A DNA stretch of 60,000 nt, taken from assembly GCA_903813345.2 (NCBI GenBank), contig CAIIXF020000004.1:31623985-31683984 (forward strand), read 5' to 3'. The notes beneath the pieces were generated by a model. That model was not told where the DNA came from. It did not search any database and worked only from the letters and a program-made list of their open reading frames with translations. Source of the stretch: Owenia fusiformis. Its lineage: Eukaryota; Annelida; Polychaeta; Sabellida; Oweniidae. Position numbers and translations under genes: made by a program. Positions 10,724 through 21,930 of the stretch are shown in pieces; the first letter of the stretch is position 1, and each line of letters starts with the position of its first letter.

Positions 10724-13618
10724 GTAAGTATATCGAGTCAAAGTGAATAATCAATGATTGCCAATCATATACAACAAATACAGAATTTTTTTAAACCAAT
10801 AATTTTGCCATTTTTGAAATAATTTTATCTTGAAATGTGTTTATTTTTTTTTTTTTGGGGGGGGGGGGTATAAACCTTTTTGCATTAGTCACAGAACCAC
10901 GACAGCGAACGATGTGATTGTTATAGAATTTTATGATTTAATGTTATATTTTTCTCTGACCAAAGGCCATCGGACGAAAAGAAATACGCATTAACAAAAC
11001 CATAATAAACGAGAGCTTTTGATATAAGTTATTTGTAATACGTATAGGCAAACCTTTTACTTTTACTTCTACTTTACAAGACAGACGTAGCGCTGGAGAA
11101 AAAATATATTTTAAAAGATAGGGTACTTTCATCCATCAAGTTGTACTCAAACCATTTTACTCAATCTAGATATATTGCAATCGTATCATTTGAATCCGAA
11201 ATTAGTATATTATCATGATGATAAAAAGTCAGCACTTCTCTGTTTTCGCGGCAAAACTCAGATCATTTTTCAGAGCAAAAATTTAAAGTCACGTGACACG
11301 TGTATGGTTGAAACAATTTGCCGCGAAATACGATTTTGTTAATAAAAATGAAACCCCGGGTTTCAAAAACAGTTATTCGCTTTTATGTTGAGCCAATTAT
11401 TGCATAATTGGGGCTATTCTTATCAATTTTGTGAAGGGTATCATAGCACTTAATTGCAATAGAGTGCGGGATCAATGACTCGTATATGTAATGGTAAATA
11501 TTGCAGTGCTCTTTTCTAAAGTCAATTACATCTTTTTATTTCATTTTTGGAATGCGTGTGAATGTGAAACTAATGCATTTTTTACTTTGGTTTAGCCATC
11601 ATTGTAGTTTGCAACAACAACTTTTCGATTTAGCGCCAGAATAACTTGGCACACGGTACGTCAAAACCTGTAATGGTCAGGTGACCTCAAAAAGTACTTA
11701 AAAAATAACAACATTTTAGAGAATTTTAACAAATCGTGTTTTTTGGTGAAATATCACAAGATTTGAAGCTATAATAATTTTTGTGCTAAATAAAAGCTCA
11801 TAAGAGATTTGAAATTGGTTTGGTACAACTTTCAAATCACAACAACTAAATTTAATGTTACAGTAAAAGGCTGAGTTTATAAGTAAGTTTATAAGTTTAT
11901 ATCAGAAGCTGTCTAATCATTTAAAAAATGTGGATAACCCTGCCATAGTTGATTTGTATTAATGTAGTGTGTTGTGAAATGTCATTTTGCTTCTATCGGA
12001 CAAATTTCGAGTTTGAGAATTCTACAATTGGTCAAATTAAAGTACTTGCTGATTATTTGTATCATTCAAAATGGTGTGATTATATACTCGTTTATGCGCT
12101 AAACGAGTCATTAGTCAAATTATTCGATTTAAAAGTTCGAATTCTGATTTAATTCTGAAAACAAGTTTGTATTTGCGCTATAGGATCGTCATTCCACATT
12201 ATAAATTTCCATGCTATCTATTTCTTTAAATTCACCAATGCTTAGTTAGGCTGGATACATCGATTATATTATCTTTAACATTTTCCTTTTGAAAACGGTC
12301 ATTTGAAATTTTATTCAAGTTCACTTATTTAATTTGGGGTTTAGATTTATGGTATTTGTTCATGGTGTAACGATCCTAGATACGAAATTACTACTACAGC
12401 CAAGCTACTAAAATCCTATGTCGCTCAGCTGGTAGAGCATCAATTTTTTGATCCAAAGGTCCTATGTTTGATTCCTACATGGGGTATTGGCATTAACTTC
12501 TTCCAATTTTTGTATCTTGTCACACTATGTTGCTCATTAGTTATAGTCATACCCCGGGGCACCTTCGTATCATTACAAAAGAATCCCTTGGACGTTACAA
12601 ATTATCCTAATTACGAATACTCAGATGGTCACACAGTGTAGTCAAATAATTTTAATTTCACAAAATGAAAAGCTCAGCGTATCTCGAGTTGGCAAGTTTC
12701 AAAACTCACCAGGACACACATCTTAGGGTAGAACTGACATTTAAACATCATCTATAATAGCATGTTATTAAAAAGGAACGACCAAAGCCAAAACTTGATT
12801 ATATACAAGTCAGTAATTATTTGGCAAACATTATCTAAAGTTGTGCTGGATTTGATTTTGAGTTTGTAATTCAAAATACTATAAATACTACTTGTATTTA
12901 AAAACCTATTTGGAAACATGTTCAAACTGCCAAATGCAATGCAAATAAGGCTCAAAACTCATAAATTGAATACTAGATGCGAGAAGGAATAATCTTAATT
13001 TACGTCATAAAATATTCAAAATTCAGTCAAGATGATGTCATATTAAAAATTTACATCTAAAACTACATCTAGTAATATGTATTTTTTAAATTTGTTTGTC
13101 AATTATAAAAGGTTGATATTTTTGAAAATGCGACTTCTAGTTCGGGTTGATTCCCCAGAGACCCAATGTTACAAAATCACAAAAGGTTGAGTATCTTTTC
13201 TTGTATTGGACAGATAACATGTTCTTTTACTGGAGATATTTTAATTTGCAGAATTATTAGATACATAATGATACATTAGAGTGATATGAAAATTGAACCA
13301 CCAAAACAGATATAATTGAAGTTAAAGAGAACTTTCTACTATATCTGCCTTGCAATTTGATCCAGACGAGCCACCTGGTGGTGAAACTGGTAACTAGTAA
13401 CTACGTACTCGCCTCTGCGTTATGGATCATTACATTTACCTAAAAATTATGTATTGGCCTTAAAGCAATATAACGAATGCAAAATTTGAAGCAAAATTAT
13501 TGTGTTATACCATAATTTTAATATCATACGCAAATTCCATGCATGTGACATTGAGTAATTAAGGTATTTCATGTGCTTTTGTGACTTATAGACAATGCAT
13601 TTGGAATATAACGATTTA
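10724..13618 (+). other. Intron 2 of the peptide gene (5' part)
   Basis: Large AT-rich intron. It holds a poly-T/poly-G tract at about 10849-10868 and a degenerate tRNA-type sequence at about 12415. A short-inverted-repeat element lies further 3' in the same intron. No further exon was recognised between the donor at 10724 and the acceptor at 13996. Confidence 0.5.
12415..12482 (+). repeat. tRNA-derived SINE head or tRNA pseudogene
   Basis: TCGCTCAGCTGGTAGAGCAT reproduces a tRNA D arm and A box, and GTCCTATGTTTGATTCC resembles a B box and T arm. The anticodon stem does not pair properly and the T-loop GTTTGATTCC deviates from GTTCGANTCC. This is therefore not a working tRNA gene. The most likely identity is the head of a SINE; its 3' end was not identified. 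Confidence 0.6.
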
Positions 13619-13621
13619 GGA

Positions 13622-13904
13622 GGCCGTTTCTCGAAACTTATCGTTATTGACGAATCGTTAATAGCGAATCGTGGATTCGTTTCCAGGATCCGTTTCCAGG
13701 GACACCGCATCATTGATAACGAATAATTCGTTAAAAACCATGACGCCATCGCAAATCGTTAACTTTTGAGAAACGGAAAATCGTTATTAACAATTGAATT
13801 AACAGTTCGTATACCCTTTGCATTCGTTTGACTTCACTTGTAGTTTAACTAGACTCTGCACGCAGGGTACAGTTCGTAAATAACGAAACTTTCGAGAAAC
13901 GGCC
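13622..13904. mobile_element. 283-bp MITE in intron 2 of the peptide gene
   Basis: Left end GGCCGTTTCTCGAAAC and right end TTCGAGAAACGGCC are inverted, with AACGAAAC/TCGTTATT-type sequence extending the match to about 28 bp. The interior is full of AATCGTTA/TAACGAT motifs in both orientations, so the RNA would fold strongly. It ends 92 bases before the last exon of the peptide gene. No coding capacity. Confidence 0.8.
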
Positions 13905-13996
13905 CCCAGGATGATTAGACAGCTATACGTATTACTGCTCGGATGATTAGAGTTGTTGGAGAGTTTATATTGTTTTTTTACGTTCTTTGTTTTCAG

Positions 13997-14117
13997 ACTT
14001 ACCGATTTGAATAAAAGGGGGGAATGCGAGGATGCATGTAGTGATCCCGACACCATGGACCCAATGTATGGTGGATCTGAAGGCGAATGCATGGCAGATT
14101 GTAAAAAGAAGAAATAA
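13997..14117 (+). CDS. Secreted peptide precursor, exon 3 (mature four-cysteine domain)
   Basis: The acceptor TTTGTTTTCAG (ends 13996) restores the frame, and the exon encodes residues 66-105 with stop TAA at 14115-14117. It opens ILTDLNKR: the dibasic KR is the likely final processing site. It releases a ~32-residue peptide with four cysteines spaced C-X3-C-X16-C-X3-C, an acidic Met/Gly-containing loop, and four C-terminal lysines. Paired C-X3-C motifs with a medium loop are known from disulfide-stapled helical hairpins, seen in some animal toxins and host-defence peptides; membership of any such family is inference. No GKR-type amidation signal is present. Expression evidence would settle whether this is a real gene. 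Confidence 0.7.
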
Positions 14118-14265
14118 ATTAATTGTGACTTCGAGCAAGAGATAAAAAGATGACGACTACCTATAAGAATACGGACTTGGAAAGTTTAGCATTTATAGCT
14201 AATATTTATATCTAAATGGGATAAATGTCTAATGAGAACAAAATTATAACCCTCTACTTTATTTC

Positions 14266-14271
14266 AATAAA
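14266..14271 (+). terminator. Poly(A) signal of the peptide gene
   Basis: Canonical AATAAA 149 bases after the stop codon, the expected distance for a short 3' UTR. Confidence 0.55.
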
Positions 14272-14832
14272 AAATGATCAAATTAATATTTGAATTTGAA
14301 TTTACATTGTTTAGATTTCTCATGTGTGTATGCATTGAATTTAATATCTGATAAATAAGAGATCAAACTTGTTTTCCTCTACTTTAATTAAGAAATAAAA
14401 TTTTAGCAAATCAATCTTTGAGTATTTTGTTTGATATTGTGACGGGTGTCTGTTGCGAAGAATGATCTAAACCACTAAGATCTACAAAACAGAATATGAC
14501 AGCGATAATGCCACAATTGATAATGTTTATCCAATTTGCCCAAAACATACACTCCCCTCCATAAGTTTGGCAACCTTAGCTCCCCCATTGAACTACGTGT
14601 TAAAGGCTCTTTACCTTTGAATTTTTATTTACCTCACCTGCGATGAAAATACTTATACTATTAATGAAAACATAATTTGACTTTATTTCCAATACCTCCA
14701 AATTTTTTCAATCTTTTTTCCTCAATTACAATAAGTCGAAAATTGATGATCAATTTGATGAATTTTTGAAAATCGTCATCCCCATGTTATCCAATGGGAA
14801 ATGTTAGGTTTGCCGCAAGTCATATGACAGAT

Positions 14833-15101
14833 TATCCTACACTTGGTGTACTAAATGTATAATAACATTAAAAAATAAACTTGATATCCATTGATAAAAT
14901 GAATATACGGAGGATATCGTGATGATATACTCCGGGCGGAGGGTATCGTGACGATATACTCCGGGAAACCCAATATGCGGAGGATATTGTGACGATATAC
15001 TCTGCTTTTTGATTTCCCGCCAAATTGACTCTATTTGGCATGAAATTCATTTTGCAATGATATTATACATTTATTACACTCCTTGTATTAAGTGTAGGAT
15101 A
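14833..15101. mobile_element. Nested MITE with a ~40-bp internal repeat
   Basis: TATCCTACACTT on the left is matched by AAGTGTAGGATA on the right, and ATGTATAAT/ATTATACAT lies inside. The interior carries three copies of a unit around CGGAGGATATCGTGACGATA at 14908-15005. It sits inside the larger element at 14550-15840, so it inserted later. Confidence 0.75.
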
Positions 15102-15109
15102 AAAAGAAC

Positions 15110-15243
15110 ATCCTATGATTTTTTTCAGAATATCATTTTAATCTACTCGGTGATATTGATATTGCACTCGTTCGCTTTGCTCTCTCGTGCAGATATCAAT
15201 ATCACTTCGTAGATAAAAATGATATTCCTCAAAATCATAGGAT
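15110..15243. mobile_element. Hairpin miniature element with CACTCGTTCGCTT loop
   Basis: ATCCTATGATTTT and AAAATCATAGGAT are inverted ends of a ~134-bp near-palindrome with CAGAATATCATTTTAATCTAC-type arms. The loop contains CACTCGTTCGCTTTGCTC. The same loop, in opposite orientation, is at about 28941-28966, so both belong to one hairpin family. Confidence 0.75.
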
Positions 15244-16778
15244 ATCCTATAAATATCCATCCATCAGAGTCCTTGCAAAAATTACGAGTTAGGCAGGCAA
15301 TTAAATTCGCTAATTTTATTTAACAAAAAATTGATATGTTTCTTCAGGTTCAACAGAGTTATAGGGCTAGTCAAAATTGTTTTTCAAAAAACCTCTCCCA
15401 TTGAAATAACTCAGGAGGCGAAAAATTATTTTTAAAATGACTTTGAAGCGCTGTAACTTTAGTATTCATCATATAAACTAAACACTTAGTGTACAAAAAA
15501 GTAAGTCAATACAATTTTCTATATAAATTTGTTTTGCTGAATCTTTTACTGAAAAGATATCCTGATTTCTGATTTGCCCCGAACCCTCCATTTCCCATTG
15601 GATTACATGGGAATTACGATTTTCAAAAATTCATCAAATTTATCATCAATTTTCGACCTATTGTAATTAAGGAAAAAATTGAAAAAATTTGGAGGTATCG
15701 GAAATAAAGTCAAGTTACGTTTCCATCAATATTATAAATTATTTCATCGCCGGTTAAGTAAATAAAAATTCAAACGTAAAGAGGCTTTAACACGTAGTTC
15801 AATGGGGGAGCTAAGGTTGCCAAACTTATGGAGGGGAGTGTACTTTTAAAAGCGTGTTATAAGACTATATTTCCTACATTTACAGGCATATACTTTAGCC
15901 GATTGAATATAATATTAAACATAATATAAAAACCCCGGACAGAACTAATAAGATGATGTAGGACTTAAAAACTTCTGTATCGACTAAATGTGTTTCTGTT
16001 ACTGTATGTCACTGAAACCTTTTTTGGCTATATTATAACACGGGTCCACAGTGTTCGTAATAGTATCTGTTGCTGCTGTTCATGTACATTAGTCTATCAC
16101 AGATATATAACACAGATATACTTTGGCGATAAAAAGATGGCATTACTAGTGTGTTAACATCTCACTATACAACTAGACAACTTAGTCTTCGAGATCAAAA
16201 CAATAACTACTCGGCGGTCAATTCGGTCTGTTAAGGATGGCGAAGAATTCGCCATGTTTAATTGTTGCATTAAAATCTTATTATTTTAAAATGCTTAAAA
16301 TTACCCAAGTGTAACGTTTATTAAAAATGTTTTGAATGTTATTATTCATCCCATGATACGGCCGATACAATAGTCAAAACGAAAGGGAAAAGAGAAAAAG
16401 TAGTGTGAAGTGATGTGCAGACAGTCGTATTGCAATTTCAGTGTCAGCATGATATTAGATATTAGAAATATAGTCTGGTTCTGTATCATAAAAAACATCG
16501 GATCTAAATTTTCCTGAGTATCGTGGGATAAAAAGCTTATTTACTGAGCGGGATTGAATATAGGTTCATTCCCCGTATCGCTCCAGGTCCTCAAGAAATC
16601 ATTTGTCCCTCTGAATAAAAATCATATGCAATCCCTCTCAATAAATAACCTCTGTTAATTTTATGAATATCTATTCTAACTTGACCGTGCTTTTATTAAA
16701 TTTCTACACCAATCAAAATGCAGCACAGCCAATAATAGTGAACGTTCTCTATTTCTCCAGATATGCATTTCACACTCG

Positions 16779-16843
16779 TTGGAAAGAATGTCAGTACAAA
16801 TGCACTCACCTTCGGTTCTTGCTTTGTACGACATTCTGTCCAA
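16779..16843. repeat. 65-bp hairpin
   Basis: TTGGAAAGAATGTCAGTACAAA pairs, with two mismatches, with TTTGTACGACATTCTGTCCAA. Open frames on both strands here are a consequence of the symmetry. Confidence 0.6.
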
Positions 16844-17327
16844 CTTGTGAAGAATTTTACCATATTGAGTGACCTATTGATATTATCCATTCCTTAAATA
16901 TTGAATCTTCGAATATGAACTATAAGGAAAAGCATATTATTTTTATTTTATTTTTCTTTCTTCAAATCTAATACATTTAAAGTACTCAATGTAATGACTG
17001 CCAAAGTTTAAAAACATTAATGGCAGTCTTTATAGAAAAACAGAATAAGAGAGCTGTATTCACTGCTTCGCTTTTTGGAAAGGATATCATACTTTTCCAA
17101 ATATCCGGTTAAGTACAATTCCTCTCAAAATTCAGCTTGATACAGCTAACAAGTGCAGATGATGTCACATGATACTGCAATCCGCAATTTTTAAATTTTA
17201 GCAGTTCCGTTTACAATAGTGAGGTATCACATCGACGATTCTGTTGTCTTCTGTACCATTCGTTCGCAAACATGCACATTTTCTTAAACATATGATACTG
17301 ACACACGTTTATGATCAAAATGCTGTT

Positions 17328-17399
17328 GTAGCGACCCTGGGTTGGCTAGTCATATTTTACTATTACATAAACTGCCAACCTGGCACCCGGTGTCGCTAC
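17328..17399. repeat. 72-bp GC-rich hairpin
   Basis: GTAGCGACCCTGGGTTGG faces CCAACCTGGCACCCGGTGTCGCTAC, forming imperfect arms around an AT-rich loop. It may be a miniature element; no target duplication was identified. Confidence 0.5.
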
Positions 17400-18339
17400 T
17401 TCCCTTCCGCTCCAGAGCGCGAATAGTTCCGCTGCAGGGTCAGGGAAACAGTTGCTTGAGCTATAGCTTTTGTTCAGAACAATTGTTTTGCAAGAGTATT
17501 TTGAACATGGCGCACATTTCTGCTGTAATTTTATGTAAGGGTCAATCTCTCGCGAGAGACGGCGAGAAGAGAGTTGGCGCCATATTCACTCACGAGGCAG
17601 TTTTAATATTTAAAGTTAAACTGGTGATTTTGATTACTTTCGACACTTGATCAGGCCTGATCGATCGTTATGACAGCCAGAGGGGTGAAGAGGGTCAAGT
17701 GGCTGCAAAACTGAGGTTATATTTTCTTATTTTAACTCAACTGCTGTGCTGAGCATATTGTGAATTTTGAATTTATTTTTATTTTGTTTTTCTTTGACTT
17801 CTGAGAGTCAACTGGGTTTGACATTGGGTTTAATTTGGTTATTTGGAACAGTTGATCTACTGTGATTGATTTTCTTTGAGAGAATTATGGAATTTTTTGC
17901 TGGAAGTTTTTGATATGCTCAGCGCGCAGGTGAGATTTTCACAGCACCACCTTTTGACCATCGCTTTACTTAAAGCTCGATGTTGTTTTAATTGTAAGCG
18001 CTCATATAGCCGCCATCTTACTTAAGTCATTTGTAATCTTTCTGCCATGTAATTTCCTGTGACTTTCATTTGATAGATAAAACTGATGTAAAACCAAATC
18101 TCATTATTTATTTACAATTAAACTTTAAAACTTTACTTGATTTGTTGTGTTGATTGTTTGTAGTCATTGATTGATGGTTTAGATGGAATAACAGTAAAAT
18201 GGCCCTATGATTAACTTTCTGATATCTTCCTTCATTTCATCAGTCTGTTCCAAATCATTCTTGTTCAATTAGTGTTTTCAACTTTTGTGTCTATTCAAAG
18301 ATGGCAGCACCTTACATATAGTCCAGTAATCAATCTTAG

Positions 18340-18405
18340 CATTCAGCTCGAATCCGATACACTACGTGCTTTGACCGTTCAGCTTACCACGCTACCACTT
18401 GTTTG
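18340..18405 (-). repeat. Possible tRNA-like SINE remnant
   Basis: On the minus strand, GTGGTAAGCTGAACGG resembles an A box, and CGGATTCGAGC, about 25 bases on, resembles a B box. No cloverleaf folds convincingly, so this is a weak call. Confidence 0.25.
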
Positions 18406-18531
18406 CTCGTTCGGTCCAGTTTGTTTGTTTGTTTGTACGGGTTGCTTTGTTGTAGTATTGGTAAATTGATTGATTGGGCAGCCCGTACGTGGCAGTTTCG
18501 GGATTAAGACCGGAGCTGTTACACTGTCAAA

Positions 18532-18654
18532 CAGAATTGTTCGTCTGACAACTCGTAGACAAAGACATTATAGACAATATTTTGGCCACCTTGACATTAA
18601 CGCAGATTGTCCAGCACCTAACCATTTAGAGATTTTCATACAATAACATACCTA
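18532..18654. repeat. Diverged repeat unit, split from its partners by an insertion
   Basis: The segment around ACTCGTAGACAA...GGCCACCTTGACATT...ACGCAGATT recurs at about 21666-21780 and again, more diverged, at about 21826-21925. It appears to be one unit of a ~160-bp tandem repeat, separated from the other units by the 3-kb element that follows. Confidence 0.6.
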
Positions 18655-21643
18655 ATGCCTGGGTCACATTTGCTTCGATTCATCGACCGGCGCCCAGACG
18701 ATTGAGTATTCTGATCAAAACTAAATACAATTGTAAACACTGTGGCTAGTCGATCTATGTGGATGCAGTCATTTATATGTAATGTATCGTGGGTGCTCGC
18801 GTATATTATAGGGAATAGGATCATTGCAAAAATATGACAGCAAATCGCGGATCGAGGTAAGTGATCTCAGAGTTTCTACTTAACATTGTGACTTGAAATC
18901 TTGCATACATATTCAATATACATAGTATGACAATGTGTGAAAGTTTCAGCTACCATATTCCTGTTATAGGGAAGATATTTGAAAAACATTCCGTAAACGT
19001 CAACATATATGTATAAAATGGATGCACCTATGTATCATTTGGATTCAGTACGGTAACAAATGGATGCTTTCATAAATTATATTTTTTATCATGATGATTT
19101 ATTTACTGATGGACAACTGGCAAGATTTTCTTTGTATTCATTGTTTAGATAAACATTCCTCATTCAGTAAAGTAATTAGCCACCCCATTACAAGTAGCCT
19201 AAAGACACCCGCATGAAAAATTGAAAATACTATATATAAACCCATCAACTGGAAAATGCCATTACAGATGAAATAAAGGACTCACGGTCCTGTGCTAACA
19301 CAGTGTAGAACCTTCAGAGGAATGTATATCCTGATTTTCAAACAAAAGTATTGATTTTGTAAATATGAGATCAATAAAAGATGAGTCCTTTGTTGTTGGT
19401 TCAGATATGATTTGTTGTAGTCAAAGGAAAAACCATGAATTTGACCTAGATTTTGACCTAGGCCTTTTAGTGTCCAAATTTTGAAGGAAAGTAGATTTTG
19501 AGGACGCTTTCTATTGTAGATTCTTATTTAATTTGCTGCATCCAAGCTGTATCTAGTGTTGTGTTGTTACAATTGATAAACTTCTCAAGCCCCATGGGAT
19601 ACCAAAATAGAGATTTTTGAGATTTCAAAATGCCATAACTTCCGAACCGGAAGTCGGATCAAAATCTGGTTTGCAGATTCGGATTTCTTAGACAATTCTA
19701 CACATATTTCATAACTCATAAATTGAATTCCAAGAATGCCATATCTCAAAAACGGTAAGAGTGATCAAAAACAACTTGCCTTGCCTTGCCTGTAGGGATT
19801 AGCTTTTTTCCAAGGAACATGATTAAAAAAAACGGAGCAAAAATATTGAAGGACGACTGAGAAAATTGAAAAAAATGACAAAGTACTGGATTTGACCTAG
19901 TTCTTGACCTTTGACCTGGATTAAACCTGATTAGACCTAGATCTGGACTTGGACCTGAACTGGACCTTGACTTGGACCTAGACTTGGACCTGGAAATGGA
20001 CTGGACTGGTATTTTTTCAATCTTTTCTTCACTTCTCTTGACTTTCTATAAGGCTATCATCAGATCGATTTTTCTCGAAATTTAAAGAGCAGCAATTTCT
20101 CGGAAACCGGGCGAACTTGGGAAATGGCGATGATAGGTCAAATAGACATTATGGATATGCATAAAATGAATGTGGAAATGACTCAATCCGAATAGCAGTT
20201 TTAATTTGTGCAGCCAATTTGACAGACGGATGGACCAACGGACGGACGGACGGACGGACGGACGCCTGGTCGATCCCATAGGCTCACTGTGTGAGCCAAA
20301 AACAATGGTTTTATATCTGATACTGTTAATTTGAAAAACGGGTCCATAACATGAATGATGACAATGAAAATGTTGAAATTAGATTCGCCAATGAAGTGAA
20401 TTCAGAGCAAAAGACCCATCGACCCACTGGAATACCCACAAATCAAGTTTCATAGCTTGCCCAAGTCGGTCTCTTTTACTTATCTTGATTTCTATTATGA
20501 CCGCCTTGTACCCAAGAGAAAACCACGTGCTTTACTGACCCAATGTTTTTGTTGGTAAAATTTGACAAATCAACGACGGCCCTACATTGCCGGACTGGGT
20601 CTTCGTGCATTTCCATCGCGAATTCAGTTTTGATTTTGAATCAACATTGAATTGCATGATTTCATTTATACGAGTATTAATGACTGCTTACATTCCAATG
20701 TACATTTAATAACATAATATATTGTAACTCTCAAGAAACACTCGATCAGACCATTAAATTTCAAGTCCTAGACGGGTAGTTTGCTTTTTTATGCAGGTCA
20801 ACCTGATAACGTTTTGATTGGTCAATCAGCCTGAAATCACACGTTGTGTCCATGTCCATATTGTCAATGAATATGGTTTTGCGATACCCTTAGGTAGCCT
20901 AGGTATTATGGGAATCTCGGAACTGCTGAATAACTTAGCATAATATCAGCGATGATGCATTGGATTGTTTAAGGTTGTAATAATTCAAGATAAGATAAGT
21001 AAATAAATACCGACTTGGGCAAGGCTACAAGTTTCAGAGCCATTAACATTCCTTGAAAGTGACAATGAGCAGCCAACAGATGGACCATCCGTAAATCTTG
21101 ATGATATTGTCAGCCACATGACTAATCCACATGATACATCATAATTAAATTGCTTTTTTAAAGTGGATATTTCATACCATTACCCCAAAAATATTATAGA
21201 ACGCATTGTATTTGTATTTTACTTCACACAGACATATTTGTGTATGTGAAATAATTATATAACTTGAATTTTTTATTCCCAATTACAAGGTAAACGTATG
21301 GCAAATTATACATACCTTCTCACAGCTATGATCGAGATGATAAAACTGGTCGAGTGAACTCGTTTGAGTTATCTATTCTATTCTAAAAATATCAGAGAAT
21401 GTGTGTTTATAGCGTAGCTTTGGTTTTGTAAATCAATGAAGTATGACATACACGGATGAGTAAATATAGATTATTTTAACAGAAGTGCAAAATTCTTCCA
21501 TTGAAAAGTACAGAGGCGGGTACTCACGAAACATTTCATGTGCCTGACTGCATCCACATAGATCGACTAGCCACAGTGTGTAAACAGGATACTCAATAGA
21601 CCGGGCGCCGGTCGATGAATCGAAGTTAATGTGACCCAGGCAT
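18655..21643. mobile_element. 3-kb TA-flanked inverted-repeat element
   Basis: The left end ATGCCTGGGTCACATT is mirrored by AATGTGACCCAGGCAT on the right, with TA on both outer sides. Arms of roughly 130-150 bp remain similar, including ATCGACCGGCGCC against GGCGCCGGTCGAT and GACTAGCC/GGCTAGTC blocks. The interior has no transposase-like frame. It does contain a run of CCTGGACTTGGAC-like words (19440-20010) and a GGAC tetranucleotide microsatellite at about 20238-20264. Confidence 0.8.
20238..20264. repeat. (GGAC)n microsatellite
   Basis: About six uninterrupted GGAC units inside the 3-kb element. On the minus strand it reads GTCC repeats. Confidence 0.85.
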
Positions 21644-21659
21644 TATAATTTGAAAATCG

Positions 21660-21930
21660 ATTCTTAAAATGGTTCGCCTGAAAACTCGTAGACAAGACTT
21701 CACAGAAAAAATTTAGGATTCCATATCCAACATTGCCACCTTGTCATTTACGCAGAATTTCCAGAACCTAATCAGTTCAAGTTTTTTTTTCAAAAAGAAT
21801 CTTCGCGGAAAATTTGAAATTCAAAACGATTCGCCTGAAAACGCATAGACAAGACGATACAGGCACAATTTTAGTACAGAAAATCCAAACTGGCCGCCTC
21901 AACATTTGTACGGATCAACTCGAGATTTGT
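21660..21930. repeat. Two units of the ~160-bp repeat cut by the 3-kb element
   Basis: Units starting around TTCGCCTGAAAACTCGTAGACAAG (21666) and ATTCGCCTGAAAACGCATAGACAAG (21826) are direct repeats of each other and of 18532-18650. Confidence 0.65.

Larger units (their letters stand above)
14550..15840. mobile_element. TA-flanked CACTCCCC inverted-repeat element, copy 1
   Basis: Ends CACTCCCCTCCATAAG and its reverse complement CTTATGGAGGGGAGTG are flanked by TA on both sides (14548-14549, 15841-15842), giving 1,291 bp. The inverted arms run about 260 bp. A related 1,440-bp copy is present at 35130-36569. Two smaller inverted-repeat insertions lie inside. TA duplication points to the Tc1/mariner group. 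No transposase is encoded. Confidence 0.88.
15843..18531. other. Gene-free interval with small hairpins
   Basis: No gene was recognised. Two small hairpins are listed separately. The stretch 17259-17320 (around GTTCGCAAACATGCACATTT) recurs in diverged form at 56431-56485, so it is part of a dispersed repeat. A GGCGAAGAATTCGCC palindrome is at about 16239-16253. Confidence 0.45.

Noticed and set aside
12415-12482. Functional tRNA gene
   Set aside because: The anticodon arm does not pair and the T-loop is off consensus; better read as a SINE head.
13799-14092. Minus-strand 97-codon frame over the last peptide exon
   Set aside because: It is the antisense shadow of the four-cysteine exon and of the MITE beside it.
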